Below are positions 1 through 8,534 of a stretch of DNA of 64,000 bases, one piece after another (within the stretch, counting starts at the first letter, position 1; each line of letters begins with the position of its first letter). The notes under the pieces are model-generated. The model did no database searches. It worked only from the letters and a program-made list of their open reading frames with translations, and was not told where the DNA came from. The translations under genes were made by a program, and so were the position numbers. The DNA comes from Nocardia uniformis NBRC 13702. GTDB taxonomy: Bacteria; Actinomycetota; Actinomycetes; Mycobacteriales; Mycobacteriaceae. The DNA lies in NCBI RefSeq assembly GCF_001613345.1, contig NZ_BDCE01000013.1:1-64000 (forward strand), in the 5' to 3' direction.

Positions 1-4
1 ACTG

Positions 5-931
5 ATGGATCCGAAACTTCGGGGCACCTATCGGCGCGGTGAACTCACCGTGCTGCACGATCCGGCAGTGGTGAGCAAGGTTGTCGACGCGCTGCGTTCG
101 GTGGGCCGCCGGGTCGCCCTGGTGCCGACCATGGGTGCGCTGCACGAGGGCCACCTGGAATTGGTGCGGCGCGCCAAGCGCACCAATCAGGTCGTCGTCG
201 TCTCGATCTTCGTCAATCCCTTGCAGTTCGACGAAGCCGCGGATCTCGACAGGTACCCCCGCACCCTCGACGCGGATGTGGAACTGCTGAAGGCCGAGGG
301 CGTCGAACTGGTCTTCGCCCCCAGCGCGAACGATATGTACCCGGTCGGCCCGCGCACCACCGTGCACCCCGGCCCGCTCGGCGACGAACTCGAAGGTGCC
401 GTCCGCCCAGGCCATTTCGCGGGCATGCTCACCGTGGTCGCGAAGCTGTTCAATATCTGCCGTCCGCATGAGGCGTTCTTCGGTGAGAAGGACTACCAGC
501 AGTTGACCCTCATTCGGCAGATGGTCCGCGACTTGAATATGAATCCGAAGATCGTCGCGGTCGCCACCGTCCGCGAGCGTGACGGTCTGGCCCTGTCCTC
601 GCGCAATCGTTTCCTCGAACCGGAGCAGCGCGAACTGGCGGTCGCCCTCTCGGCGGCGCTGGCCGCGGGTGTGCACGCCTCGGGCCTGGGCCCGGACAAG
701 GTTCTGGAGGCGGCTCGATTCGTCTTGGCCGCGTCCCCCGGCATCGAACTCGACTATCTGGAGTTGCGGGGCTCCGATCTCGGTGCGGTGCAGCCCACCG
801 GCAATGCCCGCCTGCTGATCGCCGCCCGGGTCGGCGGCACCCGGCTCATCGACAATGTTTCCGTCACCCTCGGCACCCCGATCGACGGCCACCCGACCAC
901 CCCCGACCAGCCTGCCCAGGCATCTCACTAG
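5..931 (+). CDS. panC: Pantothenate synthetase (PanC)
   Basis: Condenses pantoate and beta-alanine with ATP to give pantothenate, in the cytoplasm. The nucleotide-binding signature [12 protein letters not shown] lies near residue 43. The family motifs FGEKDYQQL and LSSRNRFL follow, and the roughly 308-residue length fits the family. The ATG at base 5 overlaps a TGA at 3-5 (TGATG), so an upstream gene cut by the window edge probably ends there and is translationally coupled. panD follows after 14 bases and coaX after that, which makes a pantothenate/CoA cluster in the same order as M. tuberculosis Rv3602c-Rv3600c. The product is certain; the start is likely but upstream sequence is missing. 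Confidence 0.97.
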   Translation: MDPKLRGTYRRGELTVLHDPAVVSKVVDALRSVGRRVALVPTMGALHEGHLELVRRAKRTNQVVVVSIFVNPLQFDEAADLDRYPRTLDADVELLKAEGVELVFAPSANDMYPVGPRTTVHPGPLGDELEGAVRPGHFAGMLTVVAKLFNICRPHEAFFGEKDYQQLTLIRQMVRDLNMNPKIVAVATVRERDGLALSSRNRFLEPEQRELAVALSAALAAGVHASGLGPDKVLEAARFVLAASPGIELDYLELRGSDLGAVQPTGNARLLIAARVGGTRLIDNVSVTLGTPIDGHPTTPDQPAQASH

Positions 932-945
932 GAAGGGCGACGACG

Positions 946-1365
946 ATGTTGCGCACCATGATGAAGTCGAAGATCCACCGCGCCAAGGTGACTCACGCCG
1001 ATCTGCACTATGTCGGCTCGGTGACCGTCGACCAGGACCTCCTCGACGCCGCCGATCTGCTCGAGGGCGAGCAGGTCTGCATTGTCGATATCAATAACGG
1101 CGCTCGCCTGGAGACCTATGTGATCGCGGGCGAACGCGGTTCGGGCGTCATCGGAATCAACGGCGCCGCAGCACATCTGGTGCATCCGGGCGACCTGGTG
1201 ATCCTCATTGCCTACGGCATGATGGATGAGCGGGAGCTGCGGGAGTACCAGCCGCGCGTGGTATTCGTCGACGATCGCAACCAGCAGCTGGAGTTGGGCT
1301 CGGATCCGGCGCACGCGCCGGAGGGTTCCGGCCTGACCTCCCCGCGCTCGCTGTCGATCGCCTGA
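946..1365 (+). CDS. panD: Aspartate 1-decarboxylase proenzyme (PanD)
   Basis: Makes beta-alanine from aspartate for PanC. The self-cleavage site Gly24-Ser25 is present in the context [10 protein letters not shown]; cleavage would create the pyruvoyl cofactor on Ser25. Tyr58-type and other catalytic-core segments ([24 protein letters not shown]) are conserved. The 139-residue length is normal. GGAAGGG lies about 9 bases before the ATG, and the gene starts 14 bases after panC stops, so it belongs to the same operon. Confidence 0.97.
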   Translation: MLRTMMKSKIHRAKVTHADLHYVGSVTVDQDLLDAADLLEGEQVCIVDINNGARLETYVIAGERGSGVIGINGAAAHLVHPGDLVILIAYGMMDERELREYQPRVVFVDDRNQQLELGSDPAHAPEGSGLTSPRSLSIA

Positions 1366-1458
1366 GCGCGGCCGGGTCTTCGCCTGAGCGGTCAGGCCCG
1401 GAGCGGCAGCGCCGTGTAACCACGTAGGGCCCCGATCAGGCGAAGGAAAGATACAGCG

Positions 1459-2250
1459 ATGCTGCTGACCATCGACGTCCGCAATACCTCTATCGAGCTG
1501 GGCCTGTTCTCCGGCAGCGGTGACCATACGAAATTGGCGCGGCACTGGCGGATGCATACCAATCCGCTGTTCACCGCCGATGAGTTCGCCCTGCAGGTGC
1601 GTGGGCTGGTCGGTGCGGACGTCGATCAGGTGACAGGGGTATCGGCGCTGTCCACGGTGCCGCCGGTACTGCGTGAGCTACGTGAAATGCTCACCCGCTA
1701 CTGGGGTCACCTACCGCATGTCTTGGTGGAACCCGGTGTGCGAACCGGCATTCCGCTGTTGGTGGACAATCCTAAGGAGGTGGGCGCGGACCGCATCGTG
1801 AACTGTCTGGCCGCCTACCACCGGTTCAATTCCCCGGCCATCGTGGTGGATTTCGGCACCGCCATCTGTGTGGATCTGGTGTCGGCCAAGGGTGAGTTCC
1901 TGGGCGGCATCATCGCGCCCGGTGTGGAGATCTCCACCGAGGCGCTGGTGGAACGCAGTGCCCTGCGCCGTGCGGAACTGGCGCGCCCCCGCTCGGTGGT
2001 GGGTAAGAACAGTATGGAGTGCATGCAGTCGGGCGCGATCTTCGGTTTCGCCGGGCTGGTGGACGGGCTCATCGACCGTATTCGTGATGAGTTCGACGCC
2101 TTTTCCGGTGATGATGTGGCCGTGGTGGCGACCGGTGCCAGCGCGCCGCTGATCGTCCCCGAATCGGAGACCATCGAACACCATGAACCGCATTTGACCC
2201 TGGATGGGCTGCGTCTGGTGTACGAGCGCAATCAGCAGCGCCGCCGATAA
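1459..2250 (+). CDS. coaX: Type III pantothenate kinase (CoaX)
   Basis: Phosphorylates pantothenate, the first step of CoA synthesis after panC/panD. Type III motifs are visible: N-terminal DVRNTS (phosphate-binding Asp), EVGADRIVN, and [12 protein letters not shown]. Length 263 residues fits the family. AAGGAAAG sits 9 bases before the ATG. A gap of about 90 bases after panD contains no gene. Family knowledge: type III enzymes need a monovalent cation and resist CoA feedback. Confidence 0.95.
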   Translation: MLLTIDVRNTSIELGLFSGSGDHTKLARHWRMHTNPLFTADEFALQVRGLVGADVDQVTGVSALSTVPPVLRELREMLTRYWGHLPHVLVEPGVRTGIPLLVDNPKEVGADRIVNCLAAYHRFNSPAIVVDFGTAICVDLVSAKGEFLGGIIAPGVEISTEALVERSALRRAELARPRSVVGKNSMECMQSGAIFGFAGLVDGLIDRIRDEFDAFSGDDVAVVATGASAPLIVPESETIEHHEPHLTLDGLRLVYERNQQRRR

Positions 2251-2297
2251 CGGACCGGTCGGCCGGAACGTGACGTAGTCGTCTCCGCAGGTGGGTG

Positions 2298-2325
2298 TTG
2301 CTTCGCGGGAATCCGCTGTTAGACT
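2298..2325 (+). promoter_or_regulatory. Promoter for the cysteine-leader/cdo transcript
   Basis: TTGCTT (2298-2303), a 16-base spacer, and TAGACT (2320-2325). The -10 ends seven bases before a GTG at 2333, which is the spacing expected for a leaderless mRNA beginning at that codon. Inferred from sequence only. Confidence 0.65.
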
Positions 2326-2332
2326 CACGCTC

Positions 2333-2374
2333 GTGACTTTCCGTGTGAGCACCCAGGAGTGTTGTCGAGGCTGA
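2333..2374 (+). CDS. Leaderless poly-cysteine leader peptide (uORF)
   Basis: A 13-codon ORF (MTFRVSTQECCRG) beginning at the expected +1 of the promoter just upstream, with two adjacent Cys codons (TGT TGT, 2360-2365) three codons before the stop. A second in-frame GTG at 2345 is an alternative start. Leaderless cysteine-rich short ORFs that act as cysteine-responsive attenuators in front of sulfur-metabolism genes are known in mycobacteria. Its position 69 bases before a cysteine dioxygenase gene fits that role exactly. Translation is inferred. Confidence 0.7.
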   Translation: MTFRVSTQECCRG

Positions 2375-2396
2375 TTCGCCTCGGCTGTGTCGAGGC
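2363..2396 (+). promoter_or_regulatory. Candidate attenuator with competing hairpins
   Basis: Three short arms alternate here: CGAGGC (2366-2371), GCCTCG (2378-2383) and CGAGGC (2391-2396). The middle arm can pair with either flank, so two mutually exclusive hairpins are possible. Arm 1 starts right after the two Cys codons of the leader peptide, so ribosome position could choose the fold. The outer arms lie in a direct repeat TGTCGAGGC (2363 and 2388). No U-tract follows; the output could be Rho access or ribosome-binding-site exposure. Confidence 0.5.
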
Positions 2397-2443
2397 ATCT
2401 GAAAAAGCCATCGACCAACCACACATTCCTTGGAGTTTCGCTC

Positions 2444-3067
2444 ATGCGTTCCTCTTCTCTTTCGCTATTCAACTCTGCTGCGGATAACCCGCGCCACGGT
2501 GTCTCGCGCCTACTGCCCGAGGTCACCGAGCGGGCGACCGCGTCGGCACTTCCCACCCGTTTGCGCCCCGCCGATCTGCTGCGTCTGACCGATGAGGCGG
2601 CAGAGGACGTACTCACCGGCCGCTACGATCACGTGCTCCCGGACAGCGGTCTCTGGCCCACCGAAAACCGTTGGGCCGCAAGGCTGCTCGCCGACGACGA
2701 GGTGGATCTGTGGCTGATCAGCTGGGTGGCCGACAAGTCCACCGAACTGCACGATCACGCCGGATCGCTGGGCGCGCTCACGGTTTTGTCCGGCGGGCTC
2801 TCGGAATTACGTTGGAATGGCCGCGAATTGCGCCGCCGCACCCTGACAGCCGGGGATCAAGCTTCTTTTCCACTCGGTTGGGTGCACGACGTCACCCGTG
2901 CCGATGATGTCGAAGCCGGCGATCTCGGCCCGTTGAATCCCACTTTGAGCGTGCACGCCTATTCCCCGCCGCTGTCGGCCATGTCCTATTACGAGGTCAC
3001 CGGACACGGCACGCTGCGACGCACCCGAACCGTTCTCACCGACCAGCCCGAAGGCGAACTGGAATGA
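2444..3067 (+). CDS. Cysteine dioxygenase family protein
   Basis: Non-heme iron cupin that oxidises cysteine to cysteine sulfinate. The 3-His iron site is visible: ELHDHAGSLG supplies two His and GWVHDVTRAD the third; a later SVHAYSPPL is typical of bacterial family members. I start at the ATG at 2444, with GGAG 8 bases upstream (207 residues); an upstream in-frame ATG at 2387 lies inside the leader region and lacks a good ribosome site. The stop overlaps the next start (ATGA), so it is coupled to a rhodanese. With the Cys leader upstream, the pair looks like a cysteine-disposal operon. Confidence 0.9.
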   Translation: MRSSSLSLFNSAADNPRHGVSRLLPEVTERATASALPTRLRPADLLRLTDEAAEDVLTGRYDHVLPDSGLWPTENRWAARLLADDEVDLWLISWVADKSTELHDHAGSLGALTVLSGGLSELRWNGRELRRRTLTAGDQASFPLGWVHDVTRADDVEAGDLGPLNPTLSVHAYSPPLSAMSYYEVTGHGTLRRTRTVLTDQPEGELE

Positions 3068-3495
3068 GCCACTTGAACATCGACGGCATGCTGGCGCAGG
3101 CACGACAGGGATTGCAGCGTATCTACGCGTATGAACTGCCGCAGGCCTTGGCGCGGGGCGCGATTCTGGTCGACATTCGTCCGCAGGCACAGCGCCTGAA
3201 GGAAGGCACCCTGCCGGGTGCCCTGGTGATCGAGCGAAATGTGTTGGAGTGGCGGCTGGACCCCACCAGTGCGGCGCGCTTGGCACTGGCCACCGACCAT
3301 GACATGGAATGGATCATCGTCTGCTCGGAGGGTTACACCTCGAGCCTGGCGGCCGCGTCGCTACAGCAGCTGGGATTGCGTCGCGCGACCGATCTGGTGG
3401 GCGGTTATCAGGCCGTGAAAGCGGCCGGGTTGCTCACCGTCGCGGCTTCCGCGCCGCACTTCGCACGCGAGGTCCGCACCCTCGCGTGGCTTTGA
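3064..3495 (+). CDS. Rhodanese-domain protein
   Basis: Single-domain sulfurtransferase, 143 residues. The active-site loop IIVCSEGYTSSLAA carries the catalytic Cys, and the domain-opening segment GAILVDIRPQAQRLKEG is typical. It overlaps the cysteine dioxygenase stop by 4 bases. Likely handles sulfane sulfur arising from cysteine or works alongside sulfinate metabolism; the physiological acceptor is unknown. Expression should follow the cysteine leader upstream. Confidence 0.88.
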   Translation: MSHLNIDGMLAQARQGLQRIYAYELPQALARGAILVDIRPQAQRLKEGTLPGALVIERNVLEWRLDPTSAARLALATDHDMEWIIVCSEGYTSSLAAASLQQLGLRRATDLVGGYQAVKAAGLLTVAASAPHFAREVRTLAWL

Positions 3496-3587
3496 TTCCT
3501 TATTTGTTTCGTACTCTGATCGTGGCCGTGTCGTTATATCTTCCGATCGGTTGGGCGGCGCGTAAAACGATTTCCCGCGCACGATAG
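3492..3587 (+). CDS. Tiny predicted membrane protein before lysS
   Basis: A 31-residue ORF beginning with TTG at 3492, which overlaps the rhodanese stop (TTGA); a GTG at 3486 is an alternative start. The peptide is one hydrophobic helix ([16 protein letters not shown]) followed by a basic tail ending RKTISRAR. It ends 11 bases before lysS. M. tuberculosis also has a very short annotated gene (Rv3599c) between coaX and lysS, so a small protein in this slot may be conserved. Too short for certainty. Confidence 0.45.
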   Translation: MIPYLFRTLIVAVSLYLPIGWAARKTISRAR

Positions 3588-3598
3588 GGTGGTGCTCT

Positions 3599-5185
3599 GT
3601 GAGCACCCCCGATCCCTCTTCCCCCGGTTCCGCCGCGGATTCGGTTGCCGCTCGGCAAACGAAGTCCGCCGCTGCTTCCGATTCGCGAACGGCCGTCGAG
3701 CACGACGTTCCCGAGCAGATGCGGATTCGCCAGGAGAAGCGGGAGCGCCTGCTGGAGCAGGGCCGGGAAGCGTATCCGGTGGTGGTATCGCGCACGCATA
3801 GCCTCGCCGAAATTCGCGCCGCCTACCCGGATCTGGCCGCGGATACCCAGACGGGTCTACAGGTGGGTGTCGCCGGACGCGTCATATTCATGCGTAATAC
3901 CGGCAAACTGTGCTTTGCCACGCTGCAGGAGGGTGACGGCACCAAGCTGCAGGCGATGATCAGCCTCAATGGTGTCGGTGCGGATGCGCTGGCGGCCTGG
4001 AAGGCCGATGTCGATCTCGGCGACTTCGTTTTCGTACACGGCGAGGTGATCGCTTCGCGCAGCGGCGAATTGAGCGTTATGGCCGATGCGTGGGAGATGG
4101 CGGCCAAGTCGTTGCGACCACTTCCGGTGGCGCACAAGGAATTGAGCGAGGAATCGCGGGTCCGGCAGCGCTATGTCGATCTGATCGTGCGGCCGGAGGC
4201 CCGCGAGAACGCGCGCACCCGCGTCGCGGCGGTCCGGGCGCTGCGCAACGCGCTGGAACGTCGCGGCTTCCTGGAGGTCGAGACCCCCATGCTGCAGACC
4301 CTGCACGGCGGTGCGGCCGCCCGCCCGTTCGTCACGCACTCCAATGCCCTCGATATGGAGCTTTTCCTGCGCATCGCGCCGGAGCTGTTCCTGAAGCGCT
4401 GTGTTGTCGGCGGTATCGAGAAGGTCTTCGAGATCAACCGGAACTTCCGTAACGAGGGCGCGGACTCCACGCATTCTCCGGAGTTCGCAATGCTGGAAAC
4501 CTACGAGGCGTACGGCACCTACGATGATTCCGCGAAGATGACCCGGGAATTGATCCAGGAAGTCGCGCAGGAGGTCTACGGCACCCAGGTGGTGACGCTG
4601 TCCGATGGCACCGAATACGACCTCTCGGGCGAGTGGACGACGGTCGAGATGTACCCCTCGCTGTCGGAGTCGATCGGTGTCGAGGTGACTCCGGAAACGA
4701 CTGTCGAGGAATTGCTGGTACTTGCCGATCGGGTCGGTCTGGAAATTCCGGAGGGCAAGGGCTACGGCCACGGCAAACTGGTCGAGGAACTGTGGGAGCA
4801 CGTGTACGGCGACAAGCTCTATGCGCCGACTTTCGTACGTGACTTCCCGGTTGAGACATCTCCGTTGACGCGACAGCATCGCAGCAAACCGGGGGTTACC
4901 GAAAAATGGGATCTGTATGTTCGGGGATTCGAGCTGGCCACCGGCTATTCGGAACTCGTTGATCCGGTGATCCAACGCGAACGTTTCGTCGACCAGGCGC
5001 GGTTGGCCGCTGCCGGCGACGATGAGGCGATGCGTCTCGACGAAGACTTCCTCGCCGCGATGGAGTACGGTATGCCACCGACGACTGGTACCGGTATGGG
5101 AATCGACCGGTTGCTGATGGCGCTGACTGGCCTGGGAATCCGGGAAACGATACTCTTTCCAATTGTGCGTCCGTCGAGTCGTTGA
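3599..5185 (+). CDS. lysS: Lysyl-tRNA synthetase, class II (LysS)
   Basis: Charges tRNA-Lys. The N-terminal OB-fold anticodon domain (about residues 70-180, with [18 protein letters not shown]) precedes the class II core. Motif 2 ([17 protein letters not shown]) and motif 3 ([15 protein letters not shown]) are clear. The GTG start at 3599 has a weak AGGGTGG upstream. An Ala/Ser-rich tail of about 40 residues precedes the domain, making it 528 residues against roughly 505 in M. tuberculosis, so a later start is possible. The lysS-lsr2 order is conserved. Confidence 0.97.
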   Translation: MSTPDPSSPGSAADSVAARQTKSAAASDSRTAVEHDVPEQMRIRQEKRERLLEQGREAYPVVVSRTHSLAEIRAAYPDLAADTQTGLQVGVAGRVIFMRNTGKLCFATLQEGDGTKLQAMISLNGVGADALAAWKADVDLGDFVFVHGEVIASRSGELSVMADAWEMAAKSLRPLPVAHKELSEESRVRQRYVDLIVRPEARENARTRVAAVRALRNALERRGFLEVETPMLQTLHGGAAARPFVTHSNALDMELFLRIAPELFLKRCVVGGIEKVFEINRNFRNEGADSTHSPEFAMLETYEAYGTYDDSAKMTRELIQEVAQEVYGTQVVTLSDGTEYDLSGEWTTVEMYPSLSESIGVEVTPETTVEELLVLADRVGLEIPEGKGYGHGKLVEELWEHVYGDKLYAPTFVRDFPVETSPLTRQHRSKPGVTEKWDLYVRGFELATGYSELVDPVIQRERFVDQARLAAAGDDEAMRLDEDFLAAMEYGMPPTTGTGMGIDRLLMALTGLGIRETILFPIVRPSSR

Positions 5186-5203
5186 GTTCGCCGGATTGCA
5201 TTG

Positions 5204-5228
5204 CCGATACCCACTTCGGGAGTATCGG
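5204..5228. repeat. Inverted repeat between lysS and lsr2
   Basis: CCGATAC (5204-5210) and GTATCGG (5222-5228) form a perfect 7-bp stem with an 11-base loop. It lies 18 bases after the lysS stop and about 75 bases before lsr2. It could be a weak terminator, an mRNA-stability stem, or a protein-binding dyad. Confidence 0.45.
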
Positions 5229-5301
5229 AATTCAGCGGTATTCTGAGTTCGGGTAATCGGCCTAGTTGCGGGTCGCACGATTTCGAGAGGACGTTCATCT
5301 C

Positions 5302-5664
5302 ATGGCAAAGAAGGTCACCGTTAGCCTGATCGATGATGTCGACGGTGAGTCCACCGCAGACGAGACCATCGAGTTCGCTATTGACGGCGTTTCATACGAG
5401 ATCGACTTGTCGTCGGTTAATGCGGCAAAGCTGCGGGACGGTTTGGAGACCTGGGTTTCCGCCGCGCGTCGTGTGAGCGGTCGTCGTCGTACCAAGACCG
5501 CCGCCGGGGCTACCACCACGGGGCCGAAGAGCCGGGTCTCCATCGATCGCGAACAAAGTGCCGCGATTCGGGAATGGGCGCGCCGGAATGGGCACAAGGT
5601 GTCGGCGCGAGGGCGTATCTCCGCGGACATCACCGAGGCCTACAACAAGGCCGCCGCGAAGTAG
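5302..5664 (+). CDS. lsr2: Lsr2 nucleoid-associated protein / xenogeneic silencer
   Basis: Small H-NS-like DNA-bridging protein that silences AT-rich foreign [19 protein letters not shown] marks the N-terminal dimerisation domain. The C-terminal DNA-binding domain shows [18 protein letters not shown] with the minor-groove RGR motif. Length is 120 residues. The ATG at 5302 is chosen because GAGAGGA lies 10 bases upstream; an earlier GTG would add 12 unconserved residues. A clear terminator follows. Confidence 0.97.
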   Translation: MAKKVTVSLIDDVDGESTADETIEFAIDGVSYEIDLSSVNAAKLRDGLETWVSAARRVSGRRRTKTAAGATTTGPKSRVSIDREQSAAIREWARRNGHKVSARGRISADITEAYNKAAAK

Positions 5665-5673
5665 ACCTATCGT

Positions 5674-5721
5674 GACTGCCGTCCGGGTGTTCGTGCGAGC
5701 CTGGGCGGCAGTTGGTTTTTT
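5674..5721 (+). terminator. Rho-independent terminator after lsr2
   Basis: An ACTGCC...GGCAGT-based stem with further pairing inside it is followed, after TTGG, by a run of six T (to 5721). Ten bases after the lsr2 stop. Confidence 0.8.
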
Positions 5722-5784
5722 CATACCTTTTGCGCATAACCGGACATGGGTAGTGTGTACCCATCTCGGATGTGCGATCTTGCT

Positions 5785-5801
5785 CGTGCCGAGTCGGCAC
5801 G
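5785..5801. promoter_or_regulatory. 17-bp perfect palindrome upstream of the FHA gene
   Basis: CGTGCCGA-G-TCGGCACG: 8-bp arms around one central base, 61 bases before the proposed start of the FHA/HTH gene. It looks like an operator for a dimeric regulator, possibly the downstream gene product. Confidence 0.5.
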
Positions 5802-5862
5802 GCACCATTGATTGTGTGCGAACGTTGTCACTGGCTGGCTCGAGAGACGAGGTATCGGCGCG

Positions 5863-6486
5863 GTGACCGCATTTCACGGATCATTCCTGCGGGTCAAGGA
5901 CCTGCAGGGGCAACAGCACGAGTTGATGCTGACCCCGGAGCAACCGCGTGTGACCCTGGGCCGCTCGCCGCAGGCGGACCTGTCGCTGGCCTGGGATGTC
6001 GAGGTTTCCCGGCTGCACGCGACGGTCGAGTACCTGGGCGCGCACTGGACCATCGTCGATGACGGCCTTTCCCGCAACGGCACTTTTATCAACGGTGACC
6101 GCCTCGTCGGCCGGCACCGCCTCGCTCCCGGCGACGTGATCCGAATGGGCACCTCCCGGGTCACCTTCCACGATTTCTCCGGCGCTTCGGGCGATATCAC
6201 GCAGACCTCCACCGGTTCGCTGCCCACGTCGCGGTCGCTCACCGACACCCAGCGCTCCGTCCTGGTCGCGCTGTGCCGCCCTTACAAGAACAATGCTGGT
6301 TTCGCGACCCCCGCTTCGAATCAGCAGATCGCCGCCGAGCTGTTTCTCAGCGTGGACGCCATCAAAACCCACCTGCGGGCGCTGTTCGCGAAGTTCGGGG
6401 TGGAGGATCTGCCGCAGAATCAGAAGCGAGTTCGCTTGGCGGGCTTGGCCATGCAGAGCGGGGTCATCTCCGACCGGGACCTCTGA
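5863..6486 (+). CDS. FHA-domain protein with C-terminal HTH
   Basis: The FHA domain (about residues 20-110) carries the phosphothreonine-binding signatures LGRSPQAD, VSRLHATV and SRNGTFING. After a Ser/Thr-rich linker (about 115-130) comes a predicted helix-turn-helix (SNQQIAAELFLSVDAIKTHL) resembling LuxR/GerE-type domains. It is probably a transcription regulator that docks on Ser/Thr-kinase-phosphorylated partners. I use the GTG at 5863 with GAGACGAGG upstream, giving 207 residues; an in-frame start at 5812 is possible. The order lsr2 then FHA gene differs from M. tuberculosis. Target unknown. Confidence 0.82.
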   Translation: MTAFHGSFLRVKDLQGQQHELMLTPEQPRVTLGRSPQADLSLAWDVEVSRLHATVEYLGAHWTIVDDGLSRNGTFINGDRLVGRHRLAPGDVIRMGTSRVTFHDFSGASGDITQTSTGSLPTSRSLTDTQRSVLVALCRPYKNNAGFATPASNQQIAAELFLSVDAIKTHLRALFAKFGVEDLPQNQKRVRLAGLAMQSGVISDRDL

Positions 6487-6531
6487 CCCGGCCGCATGCG
6501 GCGTCCCACCCCGTTCCGGTGTGCTGCCCCC

Positions 6532-6580
6532 CGTCATTCCGGCGTGCTTTTGGCCGGAATCCACCCCACGGGCTGGTGGA
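6532..6580. repeat. Dispersed palindromic repeat, copy 1 (one arm)
   Basis: CGTCATTCCGGCGTGC and GGCCGGAATCCACC in one arm, with internal dyad ATTCCGGC/GCCGGAAT; the opposite arm is reduced to GGTGGA. Occupies the FHA-DUF1772 gap. Confidence 0.75.
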
Positions 6581-6697
6581 CGCTCGCTGATGCGCGCGAG
6601 TGTCTCGGCGATGGAGACCCAGATGCTCGCCCGGTTGACTGGAAGTCGTAATCGCCCGTGGTTCCCACGGGGATCGGATCCAGTCAGGAGACTTCTC

Positions 6698-7255
6698 ATG
6701 TTCGCGCTTCGCATAGCCGCTCTGGTGCTGGCGACCCTGTCGACCGGACTGATCGCGGGCCTGTTCTACGGCTATGCGAATTCGGTCATGCTCGCGCTGG
6801 GTCGCAGCGACGATCGCACCCTGGTCGACGTCATGCAGAAGATCAATGTGGTGATCATCAACCCGTGGTTCATGATCGCGTTCATGGGCACCGTCGGCTT
6901 CACCGTGCTGGCCGCGCTCCTGCACCTCGGCAAGGATGTGCGAACCACGCTGATCTGGATCGTTATCGCGTTGGTAGTCAACGTAATTGCCTTCGCGGTG
7001 ACCGCCGGAATGAACGTCCCGCTCAATGACCAGCTGGCGGCGGCGGGGGACCCGTCGCAGATCGTCGATCTGGCCGCGGTCCGCGCGCAGTTCGAATCCT
7101 CCTGGGTGCGTTGGAATATCGTTCGGGCGCTGGTGCACACCCTGGCCTTCCTGGTGCTGATCGGTGCCCTGTTCGTCGCGGGTATGCAGCACGGCAGGTC
7201 GGAGGCGGCGGGGGAGCCGGCCACCGGAACGCTCGTGGCTGCCTCCGGCAACTGA
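6698..7255 (+). CDS. DUF1772 (anthrone oxygenase-like) membrane protein
   Basis: 185 residues with four predicted membrane helices (near residues 5-27, 55-75, 84-106, 145-167). Sequence pattern and length match the DUF1772 family, some members of which are annotated as anthrone oxygenases; the real substrate here is unknown. Asn-rich NPWFM after helix 1 and ...NVPLNDQLA in the extracytoplasmic loop are typical. The ATG at 6698 has AGGAGA 5 bases upstream; the much longer upstream reading frame is rejected because it runs through a repeat element. Confidence 0.8.
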   Translation: MFALRIAALVLATLSTGLIAGLFYGYANSVMLALGRSDDRTLVDVMQKINVVIINPWFMIAFMGTVGFTVLAALLHLGKDVRTTLIWIVIALVVNVIAFAVTAGMNVPLNDQLAAAGDPSQIVDLAAVRAQFESSWVRWNIVRALVHTLAFLVLIGALFVAGMQHGRSEAAGEPATGTLVAASGN

Positions 7256-7289
7256 GCTCGAACGCGCATCCTCGCCCACCGATCGCCCA

Positions 7290-7392
7290 GTCATTCCCGT
7301 ATCCCGGGTTCGCGCATCCCGGTTCTCGTCATTCCGGCGTGCCACCCTCGTCATTCCGGATGACGGGGTGGGTCGGCCGGGATGACGGGCGG
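7290..7392. repeat. Dispersed palindromic repeat, copy 2 (degenerate)
   Basis: Several scrambled half-arms: GTCATTCC at 7291 and 7328, CGTCATTCCGG at 7351, and GGCCGGGATGACGGG at the right end. It reads as an eroded or nested copy of the same element. Confidence 0.6.
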
Positions 7393-7420
7393 CGGAACTA
7401 CAAGGAACACGTTGTACTAG

Positions 7421-7434
7421 TTACTCACCGGTAA
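7421..7434. promoter_or_regulatory. TTAC-N6-GTAA dyad upstream of the lipase
   Basis: TTACTCACCGGTAA, a TetR-type operator shape, 62 bases before the lipase ATG. Flanked by a wider inverted pair GAACACGTT (7406-7414) and GAACGTGTTC (7471-7480). Binding protein unknown. Confidence 0.4.
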
Positions 7435-7496
7435 AGCCGCGAGCGGGAGCGCGTTGCGGATACATTTCCGGAACGTGTTCTATTTTTGGAGGGGAT

Positions 7497-8456
7497 ATGC
7501 GACGTGCGCTGCTTCGGCGCTCGCCGGGATCGCTGCTGATCATGGCGGTACTGGCTGCACTGTGGACCGCTGTGAGCGCACCTGCTCAGGCCGAATATCC
7601 GGTCACCTACAACTTCTTCGCGGGAATCCCCTACGAACTCACCAACCCCGGCGGCTCCCTGCCCGGCGCGAACGACTGGTCCTGCACGCCGACGGCCGCG
7701 CACCCGAATCCGGTGGTGCTGCTGCACGGCACCGCGGGTGGTGCGCAGACCAACTGGGGTGCCTACGCACCGCTGCTGGCCAATGAGGGTTACTGCGTCT
7801 ACGCGCTGACCTACGGCAGCCTGGATGTGCCGTGGCCGCTATCGGCCATGGGCGGTATGCGACCGATCCCCACGAGCGCCGCGCAGATCGGTGTGTTCGT
7901 GGATCGGGTGCTGGCCGCGACGGGTGCGGGCCGGGTCGATTTCATCGCGCACTCCCAGGGCAATACCGTCGGCAACTACTACATCAAACGGCTCGGCGGC
8001 GTCGGCAAGGTCGACAAGTTCGTCGGGATCGCGCCGCCCTGGCTGGGCATCTTCGGTGACGGTATGAAGGTTATCCGGGCTTTCGGCGAAGAACTGGGCG
8101 CGGAGGCGAACTCCGTGGACGACATGATCGGCATGGGTGTATGCCAGGCCTGCGGGCAGATGCTCGGCGGTTCGGAGTTCGTGAACGCCCTCAATGCCGA
8201 CGGCGTTTACGAACCGTCGGTCACCTACACCAATCTCGCCACCACCTACGACGAGGCGGTATTCCCCTCGGTCGCGTTCGCCCCCGGGCCGAATGCCACG
8301 AATATCCTGGTCCAGGACGGCTGCCCGACGGATTTCTCCGACCATATGGCCATTGCCGGCAGCTCCCGCACCGCCGCTTTCGCCCTCAACGCGCTCGACC
8401 CCGCACATCCCCGCCCGGTCCCGTGCGGGTTCATTCCGCCCTTCTTCGGGAGCTAG
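7497..8456 (+). CDS. Secreted class 2-type lipase / alpha-beta hydrolase
   Basis: 319 residues. A twin-Arg-lacking Sec signal peptide (RRALLRRSPG then hydrophobic core) is likely cut at AQA-EYP near residue 33. The oxyanion segment PVVLLHGTAGG and nucleophile elbow FIAHSQGNTVG (AHSQG) place it with actinobacterial lipase_2/EstA-like enzymes; His in DHMAIAG near the C-terminus is a candidate catalytic His. Paired Cys (CQACG and others) suggest disulfides outside the cell. A strong GGAGGGG ribosome site precedes the ATG. Natural substrate unknown, probably acylglycerols or esters. Confidence 0.88.
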   Translation: MRRALLRRSPGSLLIMAVLAALWTAVSAPAQAEYPVTYNFFAGIPYELTNPGGSLPGANDWSCTPTAAHPNPVVLLHGTAGGAQTNWGAYAPLLANEGYCVYALTYGSLDVPWPLSAMGGMRPIPTSAAQIGVFVDRVLAATGAGRVDFIAHSQGNTVGNYYIKRLGGVGKVDKFVGIAPPWLGIFGDGMKVIRAFGEELGAEANSVDDMIGMGVCQACGQMLGGSEFVNALNADGVYEPSVTYTNLATTYDEAVFPSVAFAPGPNATNILVQDGCPTDFSDHMAIAGSSRTAAFALNALDPAHPRPVPCGFIPPFFGS

Positions 8457-8534
8457 CGCCCCTGTTCGCTGTGGGCGTAGCCGGTAGGGAAACGTAGTCC
8501 GCAGCAGCGGCGTTATGAGTGAATGACCCATGTT

